This document shows, one piece after another, positions 16,645 to 26,048 of a stretch of DNA of 42,474 nt (within the stretch, counting starts at the first letter, position 1; each line of letters opens with the position of its first letter). A program made the translations under genes and the position numbers. Source of the stretch: Hyphomicrobiales bacterium (GTDB taxonomy: Bacteria > Pseudomonadota > Alphaproteobacteria > Rhizobiales > Xanthobacteraceae). The notes beneath the pieces are model-generated. The model worked only from the letters and a program-made list of their open reading frames with translations. It searched no databases and was not told where the DNA came from. The DNA lies in assembly GCA_009377695.1 (NCBI GenBank), contig WHTP01000039.1, forward strand, positions 1 through 42,474, in the 5' to 3' direction.

Positions 16645-18744
16645 ATGCGCCCAACCCTGCTCAATCCGTTGTTTGGAGCCCTCACCACCCTACCGGGCAT
16701 CGGCCCCAAGGTCGAACAGCTCTATCGTCGCCTGCTCGGCCGCGAGGACGAGGCGCGCATCATCGATCTTCTGTTTCACCTGCCAACCGGCGTCATCGAC
16801 CGGCGGGCGCGCCCGAAATTGCGCGATGTCGTTCCGGGGACCGTTGTCACCGTCGCAGTCAAGATCGCGCGTCATCGGCCCCCGCCACCGCACCGGCCAC
16901 GGGTGCCCTATCAAATCTATGCCAGCGACGAGACCGGCGACCTGATCCTCACCTTCTTCAACGCACGTCGCGATTATCTCGAAAAGCTGCTGCCCGTCGG
17001 CGAGATCCGCTACGTGTCCGGCACCACCGGGCTCTACGACCACATGTTGCAGATGGTGCATCCCGATCGCGTGGTCGACGAGGCCGGCTTGTCGAAATTG
17101 CCGCTGGTCGAGCCGGTCTATCCGCTGACCGAAGGGATCACGCTCAACCAGATCCGCAGGGCGGTCGATGCCGCCTTGCCGAAGCTGCCCCACCTGCCCG
17201 AATGGCAGGAACCGACCTGGGTCTCGCGCGAGCGCTATCCGCCTTTTGCCGAGGCGCTCAAGACATTGCATCGGCCCAACTCGCCGGCCGATCTATCCCC
17301 GGACAGCCGCGCCTGGATGCGGCTCGCTTACGACGAACTGCTGGCCGGACAGCTCGCTTTGGCGCTGTTACGCGCGCATCTGCGGCGACCCGCCGGCCGC
17401 GCGACGCCAGGCACCGGCGCGCTCCGCAAGCAGCTTGTCGATGCGCTGCCCTATTCGCTGACGGCGTCGCAATCGCGCGCGATTGCGGACATCGCCGCCG
17501 ATCTCGCCAAGCCCGAGCGGATGCTGCGGATGCTGCAAGGCGATGTCGGCTCAGGCAAGACCGTGGTGGCGCTGCTCGCCGCCGCCACCATCATCGAAGG
17601 CGGTCGGCAGGCAGCCCTGATGGCGCCGACCGAAATCCTGGCGCGCCAGCACTACGCCACCGTCGCGCCGCTCGCGGCGGCTGCCGGCATCGAGGTCGCG
17701 ATCCTGACGGGCCGCGAGCGTGGCCGCGAACGCACGGAGGTGCTCGAACGGCTTCGGCTGGGCAGCGTGCACATCCTCGTCGGCACGCACGCGCTGTTCC
17801 AGGAGGACGTGGCATTTCACGATCTCGGTCTCGCGATCGTGGACGAACAGCATCGCTTTGGCGTTCACCAGCGGCTTGCGCTGGCGCGCAAAGGCGATGC
17901 TGTCGACATGCTGGTGATGACCGCGACGCCGATCCCCCGCACGCTGGTGCTAACGTATTTTGGCGATATGGACATCTCCGAACTGCGCGAAAAGCCCGCT
18001 GGCCGAAAGCCGATCGACACGCGCACGCTGCCGATCGATCGGCTTGACGAGGTGATCGACGCCATCGGCCGCGCGTTGTCGGAAGGTCGACGTGTTTACT
18101 GGGTCTGTCCGTTGGTCGAGGAGTCGGAAAAGTCCGACCTCGCCGCCGCGCAAGAGCGCTTCGCCGACCTCAAGCGGAAATTCGGGAAATGGACCGATCT
18201 CGTCCATGGCCGCATGAAAGGGAGCGAGAAGGACGCCGCCATGGCGCGCTTCGCAGCGGGCGAGACCCGGCTCCTGGTCGCGACCACCGTGATCGAGGTC
18301 GGCGTCGACGTTCCCCAAGCGACCGTGATGGTGATCGAGCACGCCGAGCGCTTCGGCCTCGCGCAACTCCATCAGTTGCGCGGACGCATCGGCCGTGGCT
18401 CCGAACGATCGACCTGCTTGTTGCTCTATCGCCCGCCGCTCGGCGAGACGGCCAAAGCGCGCCTGGAGATCATGCGCCAGACCGAGGATGGCTTCCGGAT
18501 CGCGGAAGAGGATTTGCGGCTGCGCGGCGAAGGCGACGTCCTCGGCACACGCCAATCGGGCGTGCCGGGATTTCGGATCGCCCGGATCGAAACCCATGGC
18601 AGCCTGATTGGAACCGCGCGCGATGATGCGCAGCTCTTATTGTCGCGTGATCCCACGCTGTCGACCGAGCGCGGCGAGGCGCTGCGGCACCTGCTCTACC
18701 TGTTCGGACGCGATGAAGCGATCAGGCTGATCCGCGCGGGGTGA
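16645..18744 (+). CDS. recG: ATP-dependent DNA helicase RecG
   Basis: 699 residues from ATG 16645. RecG remodels stalled replication forks and Holliday junctions. LTTLPGIGPKVEQLYRRLLG is the N-terminal wedge start, followed by the OB-fold (YASDETGDLILTFFNARRD), Walker A LQGDVGSGKTVVALLAA near residue 298, DEQHRFGVHQR near 400, MTATPIPRTL, and VIEVGVDVPQATVMVIEHAERFG with the QLRGRIGRG motif. It is on the opposite strand to mfd and ends 3 bases before the convergent DUF502 gene. Confidence 0.97.
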   Translation: MRPTLLNPLFGALTTLPGIGPKVEQLYRRLLGREDEARIIDLLFHLPTGVIDRRARPKLRDVVPGTVVTVAVKIARHRPPPPHRPRVPYQIYASDETGDLILTFFNARRDYLEKLLPVGEIRYVSGTTGLYDHMLQMVHPDRVVDEAGLSKLPLVEPVYPLTEGITLNQIRRAVDAALPKLPHLPEWQEPTWVSRERYPPFAEALKTLHRPNSPADLSPDSRAWMRLAYDELLAGQLALALLRAHLRRPAGRATPGTGALRKQLVDALPYSLTASQSRAIADIAADLAKPERMLRMLQGDVGSGKTVVALLAAATIIEGGRQAALMAPTEILARQHYATVAPLAAAAGIEVAILTGRERGRERTEVLERLRLGSVHILVGTHALFQEDVAFHDLGLAIVDEQHRFGVHQRLALARKGDAVDMLVMTATPIPRTLVLTYFGDMDISELREKPAGRKPIDTRTLPIDRLDEVIDAIGRALSEGRRVYWVCPLVEESEKSDLAAAQERFADLKRKFGKWTDLVHGRMKGSEKDAAMARFAAGETRLLVATTVIEVGVDVPQATVMVIEHAERFGLAQLHQLRGRIGRGSERSTCLLLYRPPLGETAKARLEIMRQTEDGFRIAEEDLRLRGEGDVLGTRQSGVPGFRIARIETHGSLIGTARDDAQLLLSRDPTLSTERGEALRHLLYLFGRDEAIRLIRAG

Positions 18745-18747
18745 CTT

Positions 18748-19542
18748 CTACTTGACCGGCGCCGTGGGCTGCACTGACGGGGACGTCGGCGGTGATTGCG
18801 TTGGGTGAGCCAGCCGCGCAGCATTCGCCATCGCGGCAAGCTTGCGCTGCTGGTCGGCGGCATTACCGCCGGGCTGTGCCATGCCGGCGGACATCACGAG
18901 GGTCATCGCGGACTCGACCGTGATGTCGAGTTCGATCACGTCGCGGCGTGGCACATAGAAGAAGAAGCCCGTGGTCGGGTTCGGCGTGCACGGCAGGAAG
19001 ACTGAGATGTGCTCTGTCTCCGGCAAACGCTCTGAAACCTCGGAATTCGGCGGCTGCGATATAAATACGACGGACCACATCCCCGGCCCCGGAAACTCCA
19101 CCAAGCCGACGCGTCGGAAGCTCGAGCCGGACTTCGAGAACAGCGTCTCGAAGATCTGCTTCAGGCTGCGGTAGATCGGCCGGATGATCGGCGTCCGGTT
19201 TAGGATGTGCTCGCCGAACTCGACCAGCTTGCGGCCGACCAGGTTGGCGGTGAGGAAGCCGAGCAGTGTCAGCGTCGCGAAGGCGATGATCAGCCCCAAG
19301 CCCGGCACCTGAAACGGCAAATACGTCTCGGGCCGATACGCTGCGGGAATGAACGGCCGGACCACGTCGTCGACCCAGTTGATGAACCACCAGGTCAAGC
19401 TGAGCGTGATGTAAACCGGCCCGACCAGGATCAGCCCAGTCAGAAAATAGTTCCTGATCCGGCTGACAACGCTGGTCTGGGCCTCGACGGGTCCGGACCC
19501 GGCGCCGGGCTCAGCCTGCGGATTTTGGTCGATATTGCTCAT
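18748..19542 (-). CDS. DUF502 family inner-membrane protein
   Basis: 264 residues from ATG 19542. A TTG further upstream would overlap glmS but is a poorer start. After a polar N-terminal tail come two membrane helices (NYFLTGLILVGPVYITLSLT and LGLIIAFATLTLLGFLTANL) enclosing WWFINWVDDVVRPFIP, then the conserved IRPIYRSLKQIFETLF, VVFISQPPNSEV and VFLPCTPNPTTGFFFYVPR. The family is widespread, with no settled biochemical function. The A/P/T/Q-rich tail is low complexity. It lies downstream of glmS on the same strand and probably belongs to the glmU-glmS transcript. Confidence 0.9.
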   Translation of the reverse strand: MSNIDQNPQAEPGAGSGPVEAQTSVVSRIRNYFLTGLILVGPVYITLSLTWWFINWVDDVVRPFIPAAYRPETYLPFQVPGLGLIIAFATLTLLGFLTANLVGRKLVEFGEHILNRTPIIRPIYRSLKQIFETLFSKSGSSFRRVGLVEFPGPGMWSVVFISQPPNSEVSERLPETEHISVFLPCTPNPTTGFFFYVPRRDVIELDITVESAMTLVMSAGMAQPGGNAADQQRKLAAMANAARLAHPTQSPPTSPSVQPTAPVK

Positions 19543-19594
19543 CCTGTGATGTGACGATTGTTCATGGCCGGCGTCTTTAGGCGTTTCCCCGGCC

Positions 19595-21421
19595 CTATTC
19601 AACCGTGACCGACTTGGCGAGGTTGCGCGGCTGGTCGACGTCGGTGCCCATCACCACCGCCGTGTGGTAGGCGATGAGTTGGACCGGAATCGCGTAAACC
19701 AGCGGCGTGACCGTCGACGGCATCTCCGGCAGCACGAGCTTCACCAGCGATTCGACGTGCGCCTCATGTGCGCCCTGCGGGTCAGTCACCAGGATGATCC
19801 TGCCGCCGCGGGCCGCAACCTCCTGCATGTTGGAAACCGTCTTGTCGAACACCCGGTCGTACGGTGCGATCACAATCACCGGCATGGTCTCGTCGATCAG
19901 CGCAATCGGGCCATGCTTGAGCTCGCCGGCGGCATAGCCTTCAGCGTGGATGTAAGAAATTTCTTTGAGCTTGAGCGCACCTTCGAGCGCGAGCGGATAG
20001 CTCGTGCCGCGCCCGAGATAAAGCACGTCGCGGCTTTTGGCGAGATCACGTGCGAGAAGGTCGATCGTCGACTCGAGCTTGAGCGCTTCCGCCATCAAGC
20101 GCGGCACCTCGATCAGCGCATGGACGAGCTTGCGCTCGTCGTCCGCAGACAGCACCCCCCGCGCCCTGCCGGCGGCGACCGCGATGCTGGCGAGCACCGC
20201 GAGCTGGCAGGTGAACGCCTTGGTCGAGGCCACACCGATTTCCGGACCGGCAAGCGTCGGCAGCACGACGTCGCTCTCGCGCGCGATCGTCGAGGTCGGA
20301 ACGTTGACCACCGAAATGATGTGCTGCTTATGCGCCTTTGCGTAGCGCAGCGTGGCGAGCGTGTCCGCCGTCTCTCCCGACTGTGAAACGAATATCGCGA
20401 GACCGTTGGCGCTCAAGGGCGCTTCGCGGTAGCGGAACTCGGAGGCCACGTCGATCTCGACCGGCAGCCGGGCAAAGCGCTCGAACCAGTACTTGGCGAC
20501 GAGGCCGGCATAATAAGCAGTGCCGCAGGCCGAAATCGAGATCCGATCAAGCTTGTTGAAATCGAATCGCAGCTTCACCGGCAGTGCGACCTGTTCTGTC
20601 GCCATGTCGAGATAATGCGCCAGCGTGTGGCCGACGACCTCCGGCTGCTCGTGAATCTCCTTAGCCATGAAATGGCGATGGTTGCCCTTGTCGACCAGGA
20701 ACGCCGATGGCGGCGCCTTGTGCGTCTCGCGCTCGACGCGCGAGCCGGCGGCGTCACGGATCTCCACGCTGTCGCGCGACATCACCACGGAATCGCCGTC
20801 TTCGAGATAGGCCACGGTGTCGGTGAACGGCGCCAGCGCGATCGCGTCGGAGCCGAGATACATCTCACCGTCGCCATAGCCGATTGCAAGCGGAGAGCCC
20901 TTGCGCGCACCGATCAGCAGGTTGTCTTCACCATCGAACAGGAACGCGAGCGCGAACGCGCCCCGCAATCGCGGCAACGCCGCCAGAACCGCATCTGCCG
21001 GTGTGCGACCATTCTTCATTTCGCGAGTTACGAGATGGGCAACGACCTCGGTGTCGGTTTCTGACCCGAATGTCGCGCCGTCCTTTTCGAGTTCCTCACG
21101 CAGCTCCCGGAAGTTTTCGATGATGCCGTTATGGACCACGGCAAGATGGTCCGTGGCATGCGGATGCGCATTGCTTTCGGACGGGCGGCCGTGGGTCGCC
21201 CAGCGGGTATGTCCGATCCCGATCGTGCCCTTGAGGGGATCGCTGTAGAGCTTGGTTTCGAGATTGCGAAGCTTGCCCTCAGCGCGCCGGCGCGTCAGGT
21301 GCCCGCCTTCCAACGTCGCCACACCGGCGGAATCATAGCCGCGATATTCGAGGCGCTTGAGCGCATCAACCAACTGCACCGCGACCGGCTCACGGCCGAG
21401 GATGCCGACAATTCCGCACAT
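19595..21421 (-). CDS. glmS: Glutamine-fructose-6-phosphate aminotransferase (isomerizing)
   Basis: 608 residues, normal length. MCGIVGILG presents the catalytic N-terminal cysteine of the glutaminase domain after Met removal. RWATHGRPSESNAHPH, HNGIIENF and GSETDTEV are the glutamine-site blocks. Two SIS domains follow (SACGTAYYAGL, FVSQSGETADTLATLR and ELKHGPIALID), ending in the canonical C-terminal AKSVTVE. It makes glucosamine-6-phosphate from fructose-6-phosphate and glutamine, the first step toward UDP-GlcNAc for peptidoglycan and lipid A. It lies 130 bases after glmU. Confidence 0.97.
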   Translation of the reverse strand: MCGIVGILGREPVAVQLVDALKRLEYRGYDSAGVATLEGGHLTRRRAEGKLRNLETKLYSDPLKGTIGIGHTRWATHGRPSESNAHPHATDHLAVVHNGIIENFRELREELEKDGATFGSETDTEVVAHLVTREMKNGRTPADAVLAALPRLRGAFALAFLFDGEDNLLIGARKGSPLAIGYGDGEMYLGSDAIALAPFTDTVAYLEDGDSVVMSRDSVEIRDAAGSRVERETHKAPPSAFLVDKGNHRHFMAKEIHEQPEVVGHTLAHYLDMATEQVALPVKLRFDFNKLDRISISACGTAYYAGLVAKYWFERFARLPVEIDVASEFRYREAPLSANGLAIFVSQSGETADTLATLRYAKAHKQHIISVVNVPTSTIARESDVVLPTLAGPEIGVASTKAFTCQLAVLASIAVAAGRARGVLSADDERKLVHALIEVPRLMAEALKLESTIDLLARDLAKSRDVLYLGRGTSYPLALEGALKLKEISYIHAEGYAAGELKHGPIALIDETMPVIVIAPYDRVFDKTVSNMQEVAARGGRIILVTDPQGAHEAHVESLVKLVLPEMPSTVTPLVYAIPVQLIAYHTAVVMGTDVDQPRNLAKSVTVE

Positions 21422-21551
21422 CCAGTGGGGTTCCTATCCTATCAGGCCGCGATGATACGCCGAAAAATGTATATTCGGCATGAACGGCGCAAGCACCGAG
21501 CAAGTATCGGTAATCATGCAGGAATTAAGGCTAATAGATCGGCCGCAAACC

Positions 21552-22916
21552 TTACTCCGCCGCCCCCCGCTTGGTCTTGACCACCGCCTTGATGGCGCGG
21601 ATGCGGGACGCCCCGCCTTCTTTAATCACTTGGCGCTCGCGCGCGATCGCAAGCGCGTCTGACGGTACGGTATGGGTGATCACCGATCCGGTCGCGACGT
21701 AGGCGCCGTCGCCAATCGTCACCGGAGCGACCAGTGCCGAATTCGATCCGATGAATGCACCCTTGCCGATGTCGGTGCGGTGCTTGGCGGCACCATCATA
21801 GTTGCACACGATCGAGCCGGCGCCGAAGTTCGAGCCGGCGCCAAGACGCGCATCGCCGATATAGGCGAGATGATTGGCCTTTGCGCCGTCTTCGATCACA
21901 GACTCCTTCACCTCAACGAAATTACCGATGTGCACGTCGGCACCGAGTTTCGCGCCGGGGCGTAGTCTTGCATACGGCCCGACCAGCGCGCCCTTCCCGA
22001 CATGCGCATGGTCGAGATGCGAGAACGAGCGGATCACCGCGTTGTCCTCAACCGTGACGCCCGGGCCGAACACCACATAAGGCTCGACGGTGACGTCGCG
22101 TCCGAACGTCGTGTCGGCTGCAAGAAATACGGTCTCGGGTGCGACGAGTGTGACGCCGGCATCCATCGCCGCCTTGCGCAATCGCTGCTGGAGCGCCGCT
22201 TCGGTTTCCGCGAGCTGAGCCTTGGTGTTGATGCCGCGCACGTCGTCCTCCTCGGTCTCGATCACAACTGCCTTGAGCTCCATGGCTCGTGCAATCGCGA
22301 TCGCATCGGTCAGATAGAATTCGCCTTTGCGGTTGTCGTTGCCGATCCGGTTAAGGATCGTCATGGCGGTCTTCCCGGCAAAAGCCATCAGCCCGCCATT
22401 GCACAGATCGATAGCACGCTCGGCCGGCGTCGCATCGAGCTCTTCGCGGATGGCGACGAGTTCGCTTCCTTCGAGCACCAGTCGTCCGTAGCCGGTCGGA
22501 TCGTTTGGGCGGAAGCCAAGCACGGCAATGGCTGCGCCTTTGGCGAGCGCCTCGCGCATGTGGCGAAGCTTCTGCGGCCGGATCAGCGGTGTGTCGCCGA
22601 AGATGACCAGAACATCATCCGTCCCCCGCTCCAGCGCATCGGCAGCGGCCAACACCGCATGCGCGGTCCCTTGGCGCGTCTTTTGAACGAAGATCTCTGC
22701 GTCCGGCACGTTCCGCGTCGCTTCGGAACTGACGGCGCTGGCGTCGGGACCGACGACGACCGCGATCATGGATCCGCCGGCCTCCTGGACTGCCGTCAGC
22801 ACATGCGCAAGCAACGTCTGCCCCGCGATCTGATGCAGCACCTTCGCGCGCACCGAGCGCATACGGGTGCCTTCGCCAGCGGCGAGCACAATCGCAAGGC
22901 ATGTCCGCTCTACCAT
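21552..22916 (-). CDS. glmU: Bifunctional GlmU: UDP-GlcNAc pyrophosphorylase / glucosamine-1-phosphate acetyltransferase
   Basis: 454 residues. The N-terminal uridylyltransferase has [20 protein letters not shown], the nucleotide-binding loop, and [10 protein letters not shown] and FGDTPLI downstream. The C-terminal half is a left-handed beta-helix of hexapeptide repeats ([57 protein letters not shown]), with the acetyltransferase residues in the NYDG loop. With GlmS and GlmM (not here) it makes UDP-GlcNAc. The upstream gap to 23250 carries the first copy of the CTAG-bounded repeat. Confidence 0.97.
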   Translation of the reverse strand: MVERTCLAIVLAAGEGTRMRSVRAKVLHQIAGQTLLAHVLTAVQEAGGSMIAVVVGPDASAVSSEATRNVPDAEIFVQKTRQGTAHAVLAAADALERGTDDVLVIFGDTPLIRPQKLRHMREALAKGAAIAVLGFRPNDPTGYGRLVLEGSELVAIREELDATPAERAIDLCNGGLMAFAGKTAMTILNRIGNDNRKGEFYLTDAIAIARAMELKAVVIETEEDDVRGINTKAQLAETEAALQQRLRKAAMDAGVTLVAPETVFLAADTTFGRDVTVEPYVVFGPGVTVEDNAVIRSFSHLDHAHVGKGALVGPYARLRPGAKLGADVHIGNFVEVKESVIEDGAKANHLAYIGDARLGAGSNFGAGSIVCNYDGAAKHRTDIGKGAFIGSNSALVAPVTIGDGAYVATGSVITHTVPSDALAIARERQVIKEGGASRIRAIKAVVKTKRGAAE

Positions 22917-22986
22917 CGGGTCTCCTGGAATGCGTGGTTCGCCATCGACCTATCCGCGCATCGTGCAGCGAACATGGCGGAGCGCC

Positions 22987-23150
22987 CTCGTATGGCGGTG
23001 CAGAAGTCCGCATCATTCTCGCGGCGAGTCCGGCACGCGGGCTCTGAACCGAAGCCACACTAGGTTCAAAGAGTTGCCAGTGTCCTTCGATTCCGAAGTT
23101 CGTATAAGGGCCGCCGCAAAATGGTACGAACTTCGGAATCGGGACACCAG
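22987..23150 (-). repeat. CTAG-bounded two-hairpin repeat, copy 1 (inverted, diverged)
   Basis: Reverse-complement relative to copies 2 and 3. Unit B is 22987-23063, then a 13-nt spacer (complement of AACTCTTTGAA with flanks), then unit A 23077-23150. Unit A keeps a perfect 17-bp stem (23088-23104 with 23125-23141) extended by GTGTCC/GGACAC. The stem of unit B has several mismatches, so this copy is older or less constrained. It lies between glmU and the SPOR-like gene. Confidence 0.85.
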
Positions 23151-23176
23151 GGTGGCGGTTCAGAAGTTCGGCACAT
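23147..23176 (-). repeat. Partial extra unit B of the CTAG-bounded repeat
   Basis: Directly after unit A of copy 1 the sequence CCAGGGTGGCGGTTCAGAAG matches the end arm of unit B (CTAGTGTGGTGGTTCAGAAG in copy 2, reverse strand) and shares its CCAG with the end of unit A. Similarity fades after about 30 bases. This suggests that the units can combine in different numbers. Confidence 0.55.
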
Positions 23177-23250
23177 TGGTGAATGCACCAACCCAGCAGC
23201 GAGAATGAGCGGATTCTGCTAATGTTTTCAATGGGCTGATTCGCGCGCTT

Positions 23251-23758
23251 ATGCGGCACTGGCGAGCTTCGGACATGCAAGGATTGCTGCGGCTGGCAGT
23301 TTGGGGAGGTATGGCGGCTGCCGCTATATTGCTCGCCGTAATCGTCGCGCGTTCCGGCGATGGGTCGCAACGCGCCCGGACACCTCTCTGCGCTGAAAGC
23401 TATCGACGAGGTGCGGCCGGCTGCCGGCGTCGATATCGGCGGCGCCGCGAATTTCGACGGACTGCGCACGCTTTGGAGCTCGGTCAGGTCCGCTCATCCT
23501 GGCCTGTTCGACGGCCTGCATCCGATCGTGACCGTGCATGAGAGCGGCAAGTCGCGCTCCGCCGACCTGCGCCTGGTTGCGGGGCCGCTCACCGATGTGG
23601 AATCGGCCAGCCGAATTTGTGCGACGCTGGCTGCTGCCAAGCGTCCTTGCCGCTTGGTCGCATTCGAGGGCCAGGCGCTGGCGCTGAAAGTCTCCCCTCG
23701 CCGACCGGCCGCGCCCAAGTCTCGTCCGGCGGTCCGAACCGCGCCTACGGCGCCCTAA
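23251..23758 (+). pseudogene. SPOR-like membrane-anchored protein, split by a frameshift
   Basis: The first frame (ATG 23251 or 23275) gives a membrane anchor, LRLAVWGGMAAAAILLAVIV. The second frame, open from 23342, gives LKAIDEVRPAAGVDIGGA and then LRLVAGPLTDVESASRICATL followed by a Lys/Arg-rich tail. That part resembles a SPOR domain, which binds denuded peptidoglycan at division sites. The anchor and the domain belong together but are in different frames, so one base has been gained or lost between 23342 and 23541, probably near 23360-23395. A shorter soluble protein from ATG 23360 is the alternative reading. Confidence 0.55.
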
Positions 23759-23803
23759 GCTGGATTGCCCGGCGGCGCGACCACGGTCATAGTCGACATT
23801 ATC

Positions 23804-24181
23804 ATGCAGGCGACCTTCTTGCCGACCGCGCGGCAAACCAACTGGCTCCTGATCGTAGGCTTCCTGGCGGTCGGCGAGGCGCTTTACCTGCGCTATCTCG
23901 CGATCGAATACGCGCCGGTGTCGCTTGCGTGCCAGGGCGGGTTGCAAACTTGGTTGTGCACGACATTCCGGACCGTCATCGTGCTCTACAATCACGGTGT
24001 GTTCGGCTGGGTCGCGCTGGCCGCAGCCCTGCTCAATTTGGTGCGGCCGTCGATCCTCTTGATGTCGATCGCGATCGCCGCCTCCGGCTTCGGGCTCGTG
24101 CTGCACAACACCGATCTGTCCGGCCTCGCCGTGGCGCTGCTCATCCTCAGCCTGGCACGACCCGCCCCGGCAAAAGACTGA
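23804..24181 (+). CDS. Small polytopic membrane protein of unknown function
   Basis: 125 residues from ATG 23804. Four hydrophobic segments are visible: NWLLIVGFLAVGEALYLRYL, a stretch around VFGWVALAAALLNLV, SILLMSIAIAASGFGLVL, and LSGLAVALLILSLA. Two cysteines (LACQGG and TWLCTT) lie in the first loop, which may face the periplasm. I do not recognise a named family; the composition looks like a genuine conserved gene. Its end overlaps the convergent ndvC-like gene by 35 bases. Confidence 0.65.
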   Translation: MQATFLPTARQTNWLLIVGFLAVGEALYLRYLAIEYAPVSLACQGGLQTWLCTTFRTVIVLYNHGVFGWVALAAALLNLVRPSILLMSIAIAASGFGLVLHNTDLSGLAVALLILSLARPAPAKD

Positions 24182-25745
24182 ACGCGAGCGCGACGAGCGC
24201 AGCGCAGAACCACAGCGCCTGCCAATTGGCGAAGGTTTCGGCGAGAGCGATGGTGACCGCGCAGAGCGCAAGCACCGTCGCAGCAACGGTTTCGGCATTC
24301 GGGCGAACATTCTTCCGCGTCGGCCACGCCGTCATCAAAACGACAAATGGGAACGTCGCCGCAGTCAGGGCCGTGAACGGGAAATCCCGGTAGCGGGAGT
24401 TGAACACGAGGCCCAGGGCGGCCTGTACCGCAAGCACCACAAGAATAATGAGCAGCCCGCCGAGCGCAAAGCCGATTGGATTGCGAGGGGTTTCAGCGCG
24501 GCGCCCCAGCATAATCGCAAAACTTGGGACGCCGGTTCCTGTTGCGATGGCCGCCGCGCCCACAATCGGTGCGGCGAACGCGACCAGCGCCCATGACAGC
24601 GAGCGCGTCCAGTCGATTGCGGTCAGGCTTTCGATCGGAGTGTTCCGGATCGTCCACCCGATCAGGATTCCGGACACGACCGCATTCGCGGCGACTGCGA
24701 GCCAGAGCCGCAAGTGAAGCGGGTGCCGTCGGGACGCGGCCACGGCGGCCGCGAAGACGAGCGCCGCGAAGGCAATCCCACCGGCCGCCTGCCAGCGCCA
24801 GTTCGGAAAATTCGATACGGCGGCGCCCCACACGAATTTCGCCTTGCGCTCGTAGGCGTCGTAGAGGCCCCAATAGCCGCCGACCGTCCCTTCCAGCTTT
24901 CGCTTCCAGGGTTGATCGTAAGCCTCGATTAGGTTGACGCGGTAATTCTCGCGCTTGCCTTGCGCGACCACCTCTTGCAGCACGCGCGCCGCATTCACCG
25001 GTGATGGCAACGCGCCTTCGCGCATGCGCCCCTGGCTCGGCCAGCCGAACTCGCCGACGAAAATCTCCTTGTCGGGAAATGCGCTGACGATCTGCTTGCG
25101 GATCAGGTCGACGTGACGGGCCGCCTGTCCGACCGGGATTGGATGATCCTCCCAATACGGAAGAATGTGCACGGTAATGAAGTCGACTGCGGCGGCGACG
25201 TCACGATGCCGAAGCCAGAACTCCCACACATCGGCATAGGTCACCCGCATCGGCACTTTGGCTTTGACCTCGCGGATGGTGCGGGCGAGGTCGGGTGCTG
25301 ACATCTCGCCGCGCAGCAGCACCTCGTTGCCGACAACGATCGCCTCGATCACATCGGGAAACCGGTTGGCGAGCTCGATGGTGGTGCTGATCTGACGGTG
25401 GTTAAGGTCGGGAAGGCTCGAGAGCCACAGTCCGTGCAGCACCTTCATGCCGTGGCGCTTTGCTATTTCCGGGATCTTGTCGAGTCCGTGATCGATCGAA
25501 TAGGTGCGGATGCAACCAGTCAGCGGTTTGAGTTGAGCGAGGTCCTCCTCGATTTGCCAAGGCTCGACCACGGTTGCCGGCCCCAACGGGTTTTGGTCGC
25601 CGCGGAACGGCGCATAGGAAACGCAGTCGAGTTTCGCGCCTAGCCCCGTCGGCGCCTGCGGCATTTCGACCGCGACGCCCAGCCAGCTCCAGGCTGCGGC
25701 GATCATCACCGCAACCAGTGTGAACAGTGCGACCGCAATGCGCAT
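24147..25745 (-). CDS. ndvC: NdvC-like membrane protein with GH17-type glucan domain (beta-(1,6)-glucan synthesis)
   Basis: 532 residues from ATG 25745. After an N-terminal anchor (MRIAVALFTLVAVMIAAAW) comes a glycoside hydrolase 17-like domain: VSYAPFRGDQNP, IRTYSIDHGLDKIPE, EAIVVGNEVLLRGE with the acid/base Glu near 141, and VGEFGWPSQG with the nucleophile Glu near 232. LIEAYDQPWKRK and GGYWGLYDA follow. The C-terminal 200 residues form about seven membrane helices. In Bradyrhizobium, NdvC (about 60 kDa) is needed for the beta-1,6 linkages of cyclic beta-(1,3)(1,6)-glucans; size, fold and position next to the ndvB-like gene agree. The GH17 domain probably acts as a transglycosylase. Confidence 0.82.
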   Translation of the reverse strand: MRIAVALFTLVAVMIAAAWSWLGVAVEMPQAPTGLGAKLDCVSYAPFRGDQNPLGPATVVEPWQIEEDLAQLKPLTGCIRTYSIDHGLDKIPEIAKRHGMKVLHGLWLSSLPDLNHRQISTTIELANRFPDVIEAIVVGNEVLLRGEMSAPDLARTIREVKAKVPMRVTYADVWEFWLRHRDVAAAVDFITVHILPYWEDHPIPVGQAARHVDLIRKQIVSAFPDKEIFVGEFGWPSQGRMREGALPSPVNAARVLQEVVAQGKRENYRVNLIEAYDQPWKRKLEGTVGGYWGLYDAYERKAKFVWGAAVSNFPNWRWQAAGGIAFAALVFAAAVAASRRHPLHLRLWLAVAANAVVSGILIGWTIRNTPIESLTAIDWTRSLSWALVAFAAPIVGAAAIATGTGVPSFAIMLGRRAETPRNPIGFALGGLLIILVVLAVQAALGLVFNSRYRDFPFTALTAATFPFVVLMTAWPTRKNVRPNAETVAATVLALCAVTIALAETFANWQALWFCAALVALAFSLLPGRVVPG

Positions 25746-26048
25746 CCTGTCGAATCCCCGCACGGCTCCCCGCCGTGTTCCGCTTAACGCGCAGCCTTTC
25801 CGCTGCCAAGCACCGATGGCGCGGTACGACTTGACCATTGTGCGGCGAAACCTTTGGCGCTCACGGCAATTATTCGCGGGAGTGTATTGGCTGCCGGCCT
25901 GCTGGCTGCTTTAATCATGTGATCGCGGCGCCCTCGAAGGTCCGACTGGTGGGGGCAATTGGCTGGGAAGCGGGTGCCGTGTGGTCGGCCTGATCAGGTC
26001 GGCGAATGGGGGAAGAGCGGCCTGAGCGGCCCAACAATCAGAGCGACC

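Noticed and set aside
16626-18047. 473-codon open frame overlapping recG in another frame
   Set aside because: The product is dominated by Arg/Ala/Gly and shows no domain, while the recG frame is complete with all helicase motifs.
21422-21551. A regulatory RNA such as a glmS ribozyme upstream of glmS
   Set aside because: The 130-base gap lacks the length and any pseudoknot pattern of the known ribozyme, which is found in Firmicutes-type bacteria.
22987-23176. CRISPR-like or IS-derived nature of the paired repeats
   Set aside because: Copies are far apart and made of hairpins, with no spacers, cas genes or transposase frame.
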